64,000 nt of DNA. It comes from Kibdelosporangium aridum. Lineage in GTDB: Bacteria; Actinomycetota; Actinomycetes; Mycobacteriales; Pseudonocardiaceae. Under the pieces are notes generated by a model that worked only from the letters and a program-made list of their open reading frames with translations, ran no database searches and was not told the origin of the DNA. Shown in pieces: positions 50,544 to 59,175 of the stretch (within the stretch, counting starts at the first letter, position 1; every line of letters starts with the position of its first letter). The DNA is taken from positions 1,708,699 through 1,772,698 of the forward strand of contig NZ_FWXV01000001.1 in NCBI RefSeq assembly GCF_900176515.1, in the 5' to 3' direction. Both the position numbers and the translations under genes were made by a program.

Positions 50544-51302
50544 ATGGCGGAGCTCGAGCCGGTGCTTGTGGTGATCCCGACGTACAACGAGCGGGAGAAC
50601 ATCACACCGATCATCACCCGGCTGCACGCCGCGCTGCCCAAGGCACACGTCCTGGTGGTGGATGACGGCAGCCCGGACGGCACGGGGGAGATCGCCGACA
50701 AGCTCGCCGCGGCCGACGAGCGCGTGCACGTGATGCACCGCACCGAGAAGGCCGGTCTTGGCGCCGCGTACGTTGCCGGGTTCAGCTGGGCGCTGGAGCG
50801 CGACTACAACGTCATCGTCGAGATGGACGCCGACGGCTCGCACTCGCCCGAGGACCTGCCGCGGATCATCGACGCGCTGCACGACTCCGACCTGGCGATC
50901 GGCTCGCGGTACGTGCCCGGCGGCAAGACCGTGAACTGGCCCAAGCGCCGGTTCCTGCTGTCCAAGGGCGCCAACCTGTACTCGCGGATCTGGCTGGGGG
51001 CCAAGGTCAACGACATGACCGCCGGCTTCCGCGCGTTCCGCCGCGCGGTGCTGGAGAAGGTCAAGCTGCACAACGTCGCCTCGGCCGGTTACTGCTTCCA
51101 GATCGACCTGACGTGGCGCACCCTTGAGGCCGGGTTCACCATCTCGGAGACCCCGATCACCTTCACCGAGCGGGAGATCGGCGTGTCCAAGATGGACGGC
51201 GCGATCGTCCGCGAAGCGCTGTGGCGGGTGTTCAAGTGGGGCGTGCGGGTCCGCGGCAACCAGCTGCGTTCGCTGGTCAAGGGCGGCAGCAAGCCCGCCT
51301 GA
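50544..51302 (+). CDS. ppm1: Polyprenol-phosphate mannosyltransferase
   Basis: A 252-aa GT2 glycosyltransferase: [37 protein letters not shown] (DxD-type) and GSRYVPGG. It transfers mannose from GDP-mannose to polyprenol phosphate, supplying mannan and lipoglycan synthesis and protein O-mannosylation. AGGAGAGG lies about 7 nt upstream. It is a separate gene, not fused to lnt as in Mycobacterium tuberculosis. Confidence 0.94.
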   Translation: MAELEPVLVVIPTYNERENITPIITRLHAALPKAHVLVVDDGSPDGTGEIADKLAAADERVHVMHRTEKAGLGAAYVAGFSWALERDYNVIVEMDADGSHSPEDLPRIIDALHDSDLAIGSRYVPGGKTVNWPKRRFLLSKGANLYSRIWLGAKVNDMTAGFRAFRRAVLEKVKLHNVASAGYCFQIDLTWRTLEAGFTISETPITFTEREIGVSKMDGAIVREALWRVFKWGVRVRGNQLRSLVKGGSKPA

Positions 51303-51306
51303 GGTC

Positions 51307-52233
51307 ATGGCGGAGCAGGGCTTACTCGCCGGCGTCGGCTGGACCCGGGCCGTCCGGCTGGACGGGCTGACCGGTAAGGACGACGCCGAGGTCTGGGTCA
51401 AGCTGGAAGCGGCCAACCCGACTGGCTCGTACAAGGACCGGATGGCGCTCGCGATGATCCGCGGTGCCGAGCAGACCGGCCGGTTGCGTCCCGGGCAGAT
51501 CGTGGTGGAGGCGACTGGCGGGAGCACGGGCGCGTCCTTGGCGATGGTGTGCGCGGTGACTGGGCACCCGTTGCGGGTGGTGACGTCGGACGCGTTCGCG
51601 CTGGAGAAGCTGTCCGCGATGCGGGCGTTCGGTGCCGAGGTCGACCTGGTGACCAGCCCGCCCGGCGGGTTCCGGCCCGAGTTGTGGCCGCAGCTGATCG
51701 AGCTGGCCAAGCTGGTCGCCGACCAGGTGGACGGGTTCGCCACGGACCAGTTCCACAACCCGGACGTGATCAACGCCTACAAGCCGCTGGGCTACGAGGT
51801 GGCCGCGCAGGTGCCGGGCCAGATCGACGCGTTCTGCGTGTCCGTGGGCACCGGCGGCTGCCTGATCGGCGCGGGACGGGCCCTGCGGCAACGGTTCCCG
51901 GCGATGCTTCGTGTCGCGGTCGAGCCGGCCGAGTCGCCTGTGCTGTCAGGCGGCGAGCCGGGCACACACCGCATCGAGGGCGCGGGTATCGGTTTCTGGC
52001 CACCGCTGCTGGAGTCGTACGACTTCGACGAGGTGATCAGCGTGACGAGCGAGGACGCGCGGGAGATGGCACGTGTGGCGGCCGCGGAGTACGGCTTGTT
52101 CTCCGGACCTTCGACGGGCGCGAACCTCGTGGCAGCCGCGCGGCTGGCCCGGCGTCTGGGGTCAGGGCATCGTGTGCTGACGGTGCAGGTGGATAGCGGG
52201 CTGAAGTATCTGTCCGGCGGGCTGTTCGAATAG
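51307..52233 (+). CDS. Cysteine-synthase-family PLP enzyme
   Basis: A 308-aa fold-type II PLP protein: KLEAANPTGSYKDRMAL (PLP Lys), VVEATGGSTGASLAMVCAV, and phosphate loop SVGTGGCLIGAG. It resembles CysK/CysM/CBS. The Asn-loop reads EATGGSTGASL, as in cysteine synthases. Substrate unresolved. It starts 4 bp after the ppm1 stop. The ATG of MAEQG is used; the upstream frame runs within ppm1. Confidence 0.88.
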   Translation: MAEQGLLAGVGWTRAVRLDGLTGKDDAEVWVKLEAANPTGSYKDRMALAMIRGAEQTGRLRPGQIVVEATGGSTGASLAMVCAVTGHPLRVVTSDAFALEKLSAMRAFGAEVDLVTSPPGGFRPELWPQLIELAKLVADQVDGFATDQFHNPDVINAYKPLGYEVAAQVPGQIDAFCVSVGTGGCLIGAGRALRQRFPAMLRVAVEPAESPVLSGGEPGTHRIEGAGIGFWPPLLESYDFDEVISVTSEDAREMARVAAAEYGLFSGPSTGANLVAAARLARRLGSGHRVLTVQVDSGLKYLSGGLFE

Positions 52234-52234
52234 G

Positions 52235-52248
52235 TGCCCGATCGGGCA
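52235..52248. repeat. 14-bp perfect palindrome
   Basis: TGCCCGATCGGGCA immediately after the stop of the cysteine-synthase-like gene; it may be a short terminator or an operator for the toxin-like gene 70 bp downstream. Confidence 0.4.
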
Positions 52249-52318
52249 GGAGCCTCCGCCGTGATTGTGGCCAGGATGGGCTGACACCCATTCCCTCTCA
52301 CCGGGATGGTGAGGCCCG

Positions 52319-54325
52319 ATGACCCGGCCACTGGCCACGCAGGACGTATCCGCCGCCCAGGCAGCGCCGGAAACTCGCTCGGCCGCGCCACCGCCGGGAG
52401 TCGCGCTCGCGGGCTTGGTGGGCAACCGGGCCATGACCCGGGCGTTGACCGTTCAGCGTGACCCGCTCACGGACGTTCGGACGATGTCGATCACGCCGCA
52501 GTTCGCCCAGGGCCTGCCCGAGAACGAACTGGCCGAGCAGCTGCGGTCGCTCGGGCAGCACATCCTGTCGTTGCCGCAGAACGGCCCGGAATATCAGGCG
52601 GCCAGGGAGAACCAGGCGATCCTGCAGCGTGAGCAGGTTCGGCGGTTGGTCGAAGGCCCGGGCACCTCGTCGGGCGGCGACACGGTCGAGGCCCGGCACG
52701 CGCGGTTCAAACAGGCCGTCCTGCTCTCGGCACAGCATCGGCTCACCGAGAACCAGCAGAACCTCGAGCAGTGGCGTGCGGTGATCGAGGCGCAGATGTC
52801 GCCGGAGGCGTTGCAGGCACACGTGCTCGCGCAGTCCGCCGCGGATCTTCGGCAGACGGCTGAGCGCACCAGCGGGATGCCCGCGTACGACGCGTGGGCG
52901 GGCGATCCGAATCCGTTCCGCCGCAACGTGTACGAGCATCAGGCGCGAGGGGAGTGGCGTGCCTGCACGGGATGCCACGAGATGGTCCGTGCGGACGAGT
53001 TGTCCCGGCATGAGGACCACATGGGTCCGAATTGGACGTCGCCCGCGGACCGACTGTCCGGATTCGCCGGCCTGCCGCAGGGGGATGGTGCGGAGACCGC
53101 GCGTGTGCAGGCCGCGATCGACGCGATCCGCCCGGTTGTCGCGCCGTTGGGCGACAGCGGGTATCGGATCATCCCCGACGACGTGTTCAGCCTGCGCGGT
53201 GGCCTGACTCCGGAGCAGCTGCGCGAGACGATCTTCGGGCGCATCGCGATACGCCGCGCCAACTACGCCGAACTCAGCGCGCGGATCGCCGACGGCGACG
53301 TGGACTACCTGCAGCTCGGCCCGATCCTGCAGGACCTGTTGCCGACTGCGGACGCCGAAGTGCAAGCGGCCGTGCGCGACGACCAGGACGACGAGCACGC
53401 GTGGTCGATCGTGATGATCGGCGGCACGCTGATCCTGTCGTTGCTGTCGTTGGTGTTCCCGCCGCTGGCGTTGGCGCTGGCCGCGATCCAGTTCGCGTCG
53501 GGCTACCAGCAGTTCCAGCAGGGCAGCACCTACCAGCTCGGTGTGGGCGCCAACAACGTCTTCACGCGTGATCAACAGGACGCTGCCGGCGGGATGATGG
53601 CTTCCGGTGTTCTGAACATGGGCATGGCGGCCGCGACCATCGCGGCGGTGGGGCCGGGCGTGATGGACATGGCGGCGACGCGGGCGATCACGGCCGCGGA
53701 CGTCCAGATCGCCCAGCGAATCGCGCAGCGGGCGTTGGCCGGTCCAGTGGCCGAAGCCGAGCTGTTGCAGCTGCAGCAGCCCGGATTGGTCGGCCGGATG
53801 GCACACGGCTGGGCCGAGATGCGCGGGTTCCAGGTGGTGTACCGGGGTCAGGGCGCGCCGACGGCCGAGATCCTGAGCCCGGCTGCGCGTGCGGGCGGAG
53901 TGGACTCGTCGCGGGCGTTGTACGACTCGATGCGGGCCCAAGGCCTGACCGACCTGGAGATCGCCGGGTACACCGCGCGGTGGAACGACCAGCCGGTGCC
54001 CGCGTTCGACGCGCCGCCAGGCATGGCCGATCAGCCGCTGGGCAGCGTCGGCATCCCCACGACACGCCTGCCGAACGTCGCGTCCGATTTCGCGCAGACG
54101 CCCACGGGCGTGATCTATGTTCTGCGCGTGCCCCGAGGACAAGGCGTGCCCGTCGGACAGGCCGGCTGGGGCATGCAGTCGGCGATCGAGCAGGAGATCG
54201 TGTTCTTCCACCAGCTGCCCAACGGGATGGTGGTGCGCACGATGAGCCCGACCGTGGCTCCGCCGCTGCGGTTCGATTCGCCACCGGGCGTCGGTCCGTC
54301 GCTGACTGTCCCACCCGCGCCGTGA
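52319..54325 (+). CDS. Polymorphic-toxin-like protein with eCIS-type leader and ART-like C-terminus
   Basis: A 668-aa protein. Residues 30-48 (LAGLVGNRAMTRALTVQRD) resemble the GN-x-A-...-LQR leader of proteins linked to extracellular contractile injection systems in actinomycetes. A CxxC ... HxxH motif (ACTGCHEM ... SRHEDHMG, about 215-232) may bind zinc. A hydrophobic stretch lies at about 363-395. The C-terminal 165 residues resemble an R-S-E type ADP-ribosyltransferase: VVYRGQ (Arg), TTRLPNVASDFA (S/T block) and IEQEIVFF (ExE). No signal peptide. RBS GGTGAGG. The following gene overlaps it as an immunity gene would. No injection-system genes are in the window. Confidence 0.7.
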   Translation: MTRPLATQDVSAAQAAPETRSAAPPPGVALAGLVGNRAMTRALTVQRDPLTDVRTMSITPQFAQGLPENELAEQLRSLGQHILSLPQNGPEYQAARENQAILQREQVRRLVEGPGTSSGGDTVEARHARFKQAVLLSAQHRLTENQQNLEQWRAVIEAQMSPEALQAHVLAQSAADLRQTAERTSGMPAYDAWAGDPNPFRRNVYEHQARGEWRACTGCHEMVRADELSRHEDHMGPNWTSPADRLSGFAGLPQGDGAETARVQAAIDAIRPVVAPLGDSGYRIIPDDVFSLRGGLTPEQLRETIFGRIAIRRANYAELSARIADGDVDYLQLGPILQDLLPTADAEVQAAVRDDQDDEHAWSIVMIGGTLILSLLSLVFPPLALALAAIQFASGYQQFQQGSTYQLGVGANNVFTRDQQDAAGGMMASGVLNMGMAAATIAAVGPGVMDMAATRAITAADVQIAQRIAQRALAGPVAEAELLQLQQPGLVGRMAHGWAEMRGFQVVYRGQGAPTAEILSPAARAGGVDSSRALYDSMRAQGLTDLEIAGYTARWNDQPVPAFDAPPGMADQPLGSVGIPTTRLPNVASDFAQTPTGVIYVLRVPRGQGVPVGQAGWGMQSAIEQEIVFFHQLPNGMVVRTMSPTVAPPLRFDSPPGVGPSLTVPPAP

Positions 54326-54678
54326 CACCGGCGCAGGAGTGGCGGGCGACGGTCCGTCAGGGGATGTCGCAGGCGCCGTCCGGCGATGAGGAACTGCACG
54401 CGTACCTGGTCCGGGAATTCCCGGCGGCCTCGGGGATCGGACGGTTCGTGCTCGCTGTCGGATTGCTGACATTCGGGCACATCGAGGTGGTCGCCGACAT
54501 CGTGGCGGGGATGCCGCCGGACCGGCATCCGGCGCGGATCCTCGCACGGGCGGTGGACGCGTTGATCCCGACCGGTGGCGACGTGCTCAGCGACCCGCGC
54601 GGCGTGGCGGCATGGGTCGCGGAACACGCCGCGGAACTTGTCTGGAATGAGCAGACCGGGCTTTTCGAACCGAAATAG
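54322..54678 (+). CDS. Putative immunity protein for the ART-like toxin
   Basis: A 118-aa, mostly helical acidic protein that I do not recognise (EWRATVRQGMSQ ... RHPARILARAVDAL ... VWNEQTGLFEPK). Its GTG lies in a GTGA overlap with the toxin gene, so the two are translated together, as expected for a toxin and its cognate immunity protein. The function is inferred from context only. No signal or membrane segment, so it would act in the cytosol. Confidence 0.6.
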   Translation: MTPAQEWRATVRQGMSQAPSGDEELHAYLVREFPAASGIGRFVLAVGLLTFGHIEVVADIVAGMPPDRHPARILARAVDALIPTGGDVLSDPRGVAAWVAEHAAELVWNEQTGLFEPK

Positions 54679-54721
54679 CCCCGTTTCTTGCAGGAAGCTG
54701 CAGACGCTGGGCACGAAGAAA

Positions 54722-54750
54722 CCCCGCCCAGGCGGGAGGTCTGGGCGGGG
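54722..54750 (-). terminator. Rho-independent terminator of rbpA
   Basis: 10-bp arms CCCCGCCCAG / CTGGGCGGGG around 9 nt; on the minus strand it is followed by GTTTCTTCGT. It lies 33 bp below the rbpA stop and 44 bp past the immunity gene. Confidence 0.8.
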
Positions 54751-54783
54751 CTGTCTCGTGGTGGGAGTTACGTCACAAGCTTG

Positions 54784-55128
54784 TCAGGCGGTCCGGCTGC
54801 GCCGGCCACGAAGCTCTTCAAGCCGTTCGGTGAGCAGGTCCTCGAGCTCCGGAATGGTCCGGCGCTCGAGCAGCATGTCCCAGTGCGTCCTCGGCGGCTT
54901 GACCTTCTTCGGCTCCGGCAGGGAGCCGTCGATCATCTTCGACTCAAGGCCGTGCAGCCGACACTCCCACACCGGCGGCACTTCGGCGTCGTCCGAGAAG
55001 GGCACCTCGAAATCGTGGTCCTTCGGGCACGCATACCTGACCGTACGACGCGGCGCGAGATCGTGGTTCCGGTCAGTCTCGTAACTGACCGCTCCCAGCC
55101 GGCTTCCACGGAGAACACGGTCGGCCAT
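54784..55128 (-). CDS. rbpA: RNA polymerase-binding protein RbpA
   Basis: A 114-aa RbpA: MADRVLRGSRLGAVSYETDRN (N-tail), core ARRTVRYACPKDHDFEVPFS ... VWECRLHG (Zn-type Cys pair partly kept) and the sigma-interacting C-terminal region THWDMLLERRTIPELEDLLTERLEELRG. It stimulates RNA polymerase holoenzymes with the primary sigma factor. GAAAGGA upstream. A SigR-type promoter lies about 60-85 bp upstream, as known for rbpA in Streptomyces. Confidence 0.96.
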   Translation of the reverse strand: MADRVLRGSRLGAVSYETDRNHDLAPRRTVRYACPKDHDFEVPFSDDAEVPPVWECRLHGLESKMIDGSLPEPKKVKPPRTHWDMLLERRTIPELEDLLTERLEELRGRRSRTA

Positions 55129-55146
55129 GGCGGTGTCCTTTCGTTC

Positions 55147-55166
55147 GGCCCGAGTGCCCTCGGGCC
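55147..55166 (-). promoter_or_regulatory. Hairpin in the rbpA leader
   Basis: 8-bp arms GGCCCGAG / CTCGGGCC, 4-nt loop, between the promoter and the RBS of rbpA. Could stabilise or regulate the leader. Confidence 0.5.
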
Positions 55167-55186
55167 AGGGTGGTGCTCACCGTCTG

Positions 55187-55214
55187 CAACGAACGGAACG
55201 GCCGGGAGATTCCC
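55187..55214 (-). promoter_or_regulatory. SigR-type (thiol-oxidative-stress) promoter of rbpA
   Basis: On the minus strand GGGAAT, exactly 18 nt, then GTTG: the SigR/SigH consensus GGAAT-N18-GTT. The predicted transcript starts about 50 nt before the rbpA ATG. Confidence 0.75.
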
Positions 55215-55351
55215 TCCACCCGGCACTTCGTCGCAGACAGTGACATGTTTCACCCGTCAACAACAGCTTCCTCCTAAGGGAGGCAATCGGCGCGGGAAAG
55301 TGACGCGTTATCCCACAATCGACACCAACATCTCACCCGTTCGGAGGAGTT

Positions 55352-55429
55352 ATGTCACAGGTCAGTCCAAGTTGTGCAGGTACCCAGTCCGATCAAACTC
55401 TAAACGTCGATCGGACGGGTGAGAAATGA
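55352..55429 (+). CDS. Possible 25-codon small ORF
   Basis: ATG after GGAGGAGTT; 25 codons, translation starting MSQVSPSC and ending RTGEK. It has no known family, the RBS spacing is short, and nothing follows on the same strand (the next gene is convergent), so it is only a candidate. Confidence 0.25.
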   Translation: MSQVSPSCAGTQSDQTLNVDRTGEK

Positions 55430-55486
55430 TGACGTGAAGTAGTCGTTCGTACTCGAATACGAACACCACTCAGCGTTTATCGATTG

Positions 55487-56890
55487 TCACGCCTTGCTCT
55501 CGAGTGTCCGTGGCACGGCGTTACCGACTGCCTCGATCGCCCGCTTCACCGGCACGAAGATCATCAGCACGAACCCGACCGCGAAGAAGATCACCAGCGA
55601 GATGATCGCGTAGCGGTACGACCCGGTCTGCTGGGCCATGAACGCGAACAACAACGGCCCGAGCCAGGACGTGGCCCGCTCGCCGACCTCGTACACCGAG
55701 AAGTACTGCGCCTCCTTGCCCGGCGGGATCATCTGGCTGAACAGGGCCCGTGCCAGTGCGTTGGTCCCGCCCAGCACCAGGCCGATGCCCGCGGCCACCG
55801 CGTAGAACTGCAGCTGCTGGCCTGCCTGGACGAAGTAGGCCGTGCCGATGACCAGCACCCACACGCCAAGACTGAGCAGGATCGTGCGTTTCGCGCCGAT
55901 CCTGCGGGCCACCAGGCCGTGCACCAGGCCGCCGGCGTAGGCGACGAACTGCACGATCAGGATCGTGGTGATCAGTACCTGCTGCTCGAACTTCAGCTCT
56001 TCGCTGCCGTACTGGGCCGAGACGTTGGCGACGGTGGAGATGCCGTCGGTGAAGATCAAGTACGTGCCCAGGAACGCCAGGGTCAGCGGGAACGCCTTGG
56101 CGCCGCGCAAGGTGTCGCCGAGCTCCTTGAACCCGGCGGTGAGCACCGATTTGTCCCGCGGGGAGGTGTGCGCGGGCTGGTGCTTCTTGAGCCGCCGCAG
56201 CGGGATGGTCGTGAAGATCGCCCACCAGATGCCCGAAAGCAGGAACGCGATCCGGGCCGCGTTGCTCTCCGAGATGCCGATGCTGTCACCGAACAACACG
56301 AGCACCAGCTGCACGGCGAGGGCGGCGCCGCCGCCGAGGTAGCCGAACGCCCAGCCCTTGGTGGACAGATCGTCGCGTTCGTCCGCGCTGGCGATGTCCG
56401 GGATGAACGAGTAGTAGATCGCCACCGACGTGCCGTAACAGATGTTGCCGAGGATGAACAGCAGCGCGCCGAGCTCCCAGTTCCCGCCCGCGACCAGCGC
56501 GATGAGCGCGGTGGCGACGGAACCGGAGAACGCGAAGACGGCCAGCATCCGCTTCTTGTTCTGGGTCCGGTCGGCGATCGCGCCCATCAGCGGCACGATC
56601 AGCACCTGGATGACTGTGGCGAACGACAGCAGATAGCCCCACAGCGAGCCGGCCGGGAACTGCAAGCCGAACACTGAGATGTCGCAGTCACGCAGTTTGT
56701 CGCCACCCGGGCACGGCGTCGGCCCGTTCATCGCGGTGTCCGCCTCGGCGGCGGTCGCGGCGACCGCGGTGAGGTAGAGCGAACCGAAGACCGTTGTCAC
56801 CGAAGTCGGGAACACCGAGTTGGCCCAGTCGTACCACACCCAGCCCCGCTGCTCCCGCTTGCGGCTCAGGGCCTCTGTCTCAGTGCTCAC
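55487..56890 (-). CDS. MFS transporter, UMF1 (Atg22-like) family
   Basis: A 467-aa transporter with about 12 helices. YDWANSVFPTSVTTVFGSLYL, IADRTQNKKRMLAVFA and the motif ICYGTSVAIYYSFIPDIASADERDDLSTKGWAFGYLGGG identify the UMF1 group. An extracytoplasmic loop with two Cys (PCPGGDKLRDCD) follows helix 1. Substrate unknown; yeast relatives export amino acids from the vacuole. Confidence 0.93.
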   Translation of the reverse strand: MSTETEALSRKREQRGWVWYDWANSVFPTSVTTVFGSLYLTAVAATAAEADTAMNGPTPCPGGDKLRDCDISVFGLQFPAGSLWGYLLSFATVIQVLIVPLMGAIADRTQNKKRMLAVFAFSGSVATALIALVAGGNWELGALLFILGNICYGTSVAIYYSFIPDIASADERDDLSTKGWAFGYLGGGAALAVQLVLVLFGDSIGISESNAARIAFLLSGIWWAIFTTIPLRRLKKHQPAHTSPRDKSVLTAGFKELGDTLRGAKAFPLTLAFLGTYLIFTDGISTVANVSAQYGSEELKFEQQVLITTILIVQFVAYAGGLVHGLVARRIGAKRTILLSLGVWVLVIGTAYFVQAGQQLQFYAVAAGIGLVLGGTNALARALFSQMIPPGKEAQYFSVYEVGERATSWLGPLLFAFMAQQTGSYRYAIISLVIFFAVGFVLMIFVPVKRAIEAVGNAVPRTLESKA

Positions 56891-57033
56891 TCAGGTCCTC
56901 CCAGTCGGCTGGTACGCGGACTGTACTGGTCGATTTCCACGCCCTGTGACCGGCTTGTCGATGCGGTACCGAATGTTCACGACAGAGTGACTGGACAGGC
57001 GATTGATAACGGTGTGTTTTACCTTCGGTGACC

Positions 57034-57396
57034 ATGCGAAAACGGCTCGTTATTGCCACTTTTGTGTTCGGAACCGCACTGGCGCCGCAAGCGTGGGCAG
57101 ATCCACCGGCCGGTGACTGGGCGCGGCTGCGGAACTGTGAGTCGAATGGCAGATATGACGCGAAAGGGAAGTATTACGGCGCGTACCAGTTCAGCCTCGA
57201 AACGTGGCGGAGTGTCGGCGGACAAGGCCATCCGCACCTGGCCACGCCGGACGAACAGGACTACCGAGCGTTGTACCTCTACCGGATGCGCGGCTGGTCC
57301 CCGTGGGGCTGTGCGAAGAAGCTGAAACTGCGTGAGGACGCCGACGCGCGCAGCAAGCGCGTCCCGACGTACGCGGAGTCGGCGTACATCGGCTGA
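57034..57396 (+). CDS. Secreted resuscitation-promoting-factor-like transglycosylase
   Basis: A 120-aa protein: signal peptide 1-23 (KRLVIATFVFGTALAPQAWA) then a single Rpf domain. The catalytic Glu is in NCESNGRYDAKGKYYGAYQF (Glu36); WRSVGGQGHPHLATPDEQDYRAL and WSPWGCAKKL with the disulphide Cys complete the fold. It cleaves peptidoglycan glycan strands. No LysM or other cell-wall domain. A GTG two codons earlier is an alternative start. Confidence 0.92.
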   Translation: MRKRLVIATFVFGTALAPQAWADPPAGDWARLRNCESNGRYDAKGKYYGAYQFSLETWRSVGGQGHPHLATPDEQDYRALYLYRMRGWSPWGCAKKLKLREDADARSKRVPTYAESAYIG

Positions 57397-57397
57397 A

Positions 57398-58282
57398 TCA
57401 TCCGGAGTGCACGGCGTCGAGCCGCGTCAGGTCCTCCTGTGTCAGCCGTAGCGCACCGGCGGCGATGTTGTCGGCAAGGTGGCCGAGATCGCCGGTGCCG
57501 GGGATGACAAGGACGTGCGGTCCGCGGTGCAGCGCCCATGCCAGGCGGATCTGAGCGGGCGTGGCTCGGTGCGTCTGGGCGATGGCGAGGACGTCTTCGT
57601 GTTCGCCATCGCCCAGACCGGCTTCCCGGCCGGCGCCAGCGATCGCGAAGAACGGGACGAACGCCACCCCTTGCTCGCCGCAGGCGCGTACGAACTGATC
57701 CTCTTCGGCCCGGTGGCCGAGGCCGTAGGCGTTCTGCACGCACACCACCGGCGCGATCTGCTGTGCCTGAGCCAGATGCTCCGCGTGGACGTTGGACAAC
57801 CCGAGGTGGCGGATCAACCCGGCGTCCCGCAGTTCGGCCAGCGCGCCGAAGTGGTCGGTGATGGAGTCCTGCCTGGACAGCCGCAGGTTCACCAGGTCAA
57901 GGTGGTCGCGGCCGAGCTGGCGCAGGTTTTCCTCGATGTCACCACGCAGTTGCCCGGGCGTCGCGGGGGCCAGCCAGCCGCCGGAGGTGTCCCGGCGCGG
58001 ACCGACTTTGGTGGCGATGACCAAGTCGTCCGGGTACGGCGACAGCGCGGCGTTGATCAGCTCGTTGGCCGACCGCAACGAGGAGAAGTAGAAGGCCGCC
58101 GTGTCGATGTGGTTGACGCCCAGTTCGACCGCGCGGCGCAGCACCTTGATCGCCTGGTCCCGGTCGCCGGGGACGGCCCGCGGCGCGAACGCAGGACCGC
58201 GTTGGGGCAGGCGCATCGCGCCGAATCCGACGCGGTTGACCGTGAGATCGCCGAGTGTCCAGGTCCCCGCCCCAGCTTGCAT
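57398..58282 (-). CDS. Aldo/keto reductase
   Basis: A 294-aa TIM-barrel reductase: NHIDTAAFYFS (Asp and Tyr), LVIATKVGPRRDTSGGW (Lys), HLDLVNLR, and the NADPH loop PAQIRLAWALHRGPHVLVIPGTGDLGHLADNI. The catalytic His is replaced by Asn/Leu (DLVNLRLS), as in the AKR11-like group. Convergent with the Rpf gene, whose stop is 1 bp away. Confidence 0.92.
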   Translation of the reverse strand: MQAGAGTWTLGDLTVNRVGFGAMRLPQRGPAFAPRAVPGDRDQAIKVLRRAVELGVNHIDTAAFYFSSLRSANELINAALSPYPDDLVIATKVGPRRDTSGGWLAPATPGQLRGDIEENLRQLGRDHLDLVNLRLSRQDSITDHFGALAELRDAGLIRHLGLSNVHAEHLAQAQQIAPVVCVQNAYGLGHRAEEDQFVRACGEQGVAFVPFFAIAGAGREAGLGDGEHEDVLAIAQTHRATPAQIRLAWALHRGPHVLVIPGTGDLGHLADNIAAGALRLTQEDLTRLDAVHSG

Positions 58283-58319
58283 GGCCGCAGTCTGTCAGGC
58301 GTGGATCACCCGCTGTCCG

Positions 58320-59108
58320 CTACACCGTCTGGGCCGCCGGCCACATGCCCCGTGCGCGCAGGACATCCCGGAGGATCTCGGGGCGGTCGGTGACCAGGCC
58401 GTCGACGCCGAGGTCCAGCAGCCGGTGCATCTGCGGGGCGTCGTCGATGGTCCACACGTGAACCTCCATGCCCCGCCGGTGCGCGGCAGTGACCAGGCGG
58501 CGGTCGACCACCGTCAAACGGCCCTGGTTCACCGGAACCTGGGCCATCCGGCCACGGATCGCCCGCCACGCCCGCGGCGCCCATACCCGTCCAGCGGCCC
58601 AGAGGGCGGCGACCGACCGTGGGCCCATCGAGGTCATCAGACGCGGGCCCATGCGGGTGCGCAGCCGCTGGAGCCGTGAGTCGGAGAACGACGCGAGGCA
58701 GACCCGGTTGAGTGCGCCGGTTCGCCGCAACGTCCGCACGACCGGTTCGACCGCCGCGTCGGACTTCACGTCGATGTTGATCAACGCGTCCGGCAGTTCC
58801 TCCAGCAGGTCCTCCAGCCGGCACACCGGTTCCTTGCCGCCGATCTTGGCGTTGCGGACACTGCGCCACGGCAGCCGCGCGACGATGCCCCGGCTGTCGG
58901 TCGTGCGGTCGAGCGCGTCGTCGTGGTGCACCACGACGACCCCGTCCGACGTGGCGTGCACGTCGGTCTCAAGATAGTGATAGCCCTCCTGCACCGCCCG
59001 CTTGAACGCACTGAGGGAGTTCTCCATGTCCTTCAGATCGCCGAGATGCCACCCGCGGTGGGCGAATGCCCGTGGGTAGGGTCCGGCCAGATAGTCGTGG
59101 TCGCGCAC
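58320..59108 (-). CDS. Glycerophosphodiester phosphodiesterase
   Basis: About 262 aa: AFAHRGWHLGDLKDMENSLSAFKRAVQEGYHYLETDVHATSDGVVVVHHDD carries the catalytic HRG, Glu/Asp and His motifs; NIDVKSD, ASFSDSRL and VWTIDD follow. It hydrolyses glycerophosphodiesters to glycerol-3-phosphate and alcohols. No signal peptide. The start is uncertain: this GTG gives the usual N-terminus (RDHDYLAGPYPRAFAHRG); a GTG five codons and an ATG 23 codons earlier are possible, the last overlapping the divergent gene's ATG as TCATGA. Confidence 0.88.
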   Translation of the reverse strand: MRDHDYLAGPYPRAFAHRGWHLGDLKDMENSLSAFKRAVQEGYHYLETDVHATSDGVVVVHHDDALDRTTDSRGIVARLPWRSVRNAKIGGKEPVCRLEDLLEELPDALINIDVKSDAAVEPVVRTLRRTGALNRVCLASFSDSRLQRLRTRMGPRLMTSMGPRSVAALWAAGRVWAPRAWRAIRGRMAQVPVNQGRLTVVDRRLVTAAHRRGMEVHVWTIDDAPQMHRLLDLGVDGLVTDRPEILRDVLRARGMWPAAQTV

Positions 59109-59161
59109 AATACGAGTGTGCACCGGCGGCGTGGCGGATGGGTGGCGACGCGATGTCCAGA

Positions 59162-59167
59162 TACGGT
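59162..59167 (+). promoter_or_regulatory. -10-like box, leaderless start
   Basis: TACGGT, 8 nt before the ATG of the zinc-motif protein. Confidence 0.35.
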
Positions 59168-59175
59168 CAATTGTC

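Larger units (their letters stand above)
55129..55486. other. Intergenic region upstream of rbpA
   Basis: Contains the SigR promoter and leader hairpin listed below, and a 25-codon plus-strand ORF. The rest (55260-55350 and 55430-55486) shows only a CCTCC-TAAG-GGAGG hairpin near 55270; nothing else is assignable. Confidence 0.5.

Noticed and set aside
52298..54547. 749-codon minus-strand frame opposite the toxin-like gene
   Set aside because: Arg/His-rich antisense frame; the plus-strand protein has a leader, an ordered C-terminus and a coupled partner.
52319..54678. Full contractile injection system
   Set aside because: Only the leader motif is present; no sheath, tube, baseplate or AAA+ genes are in the window.
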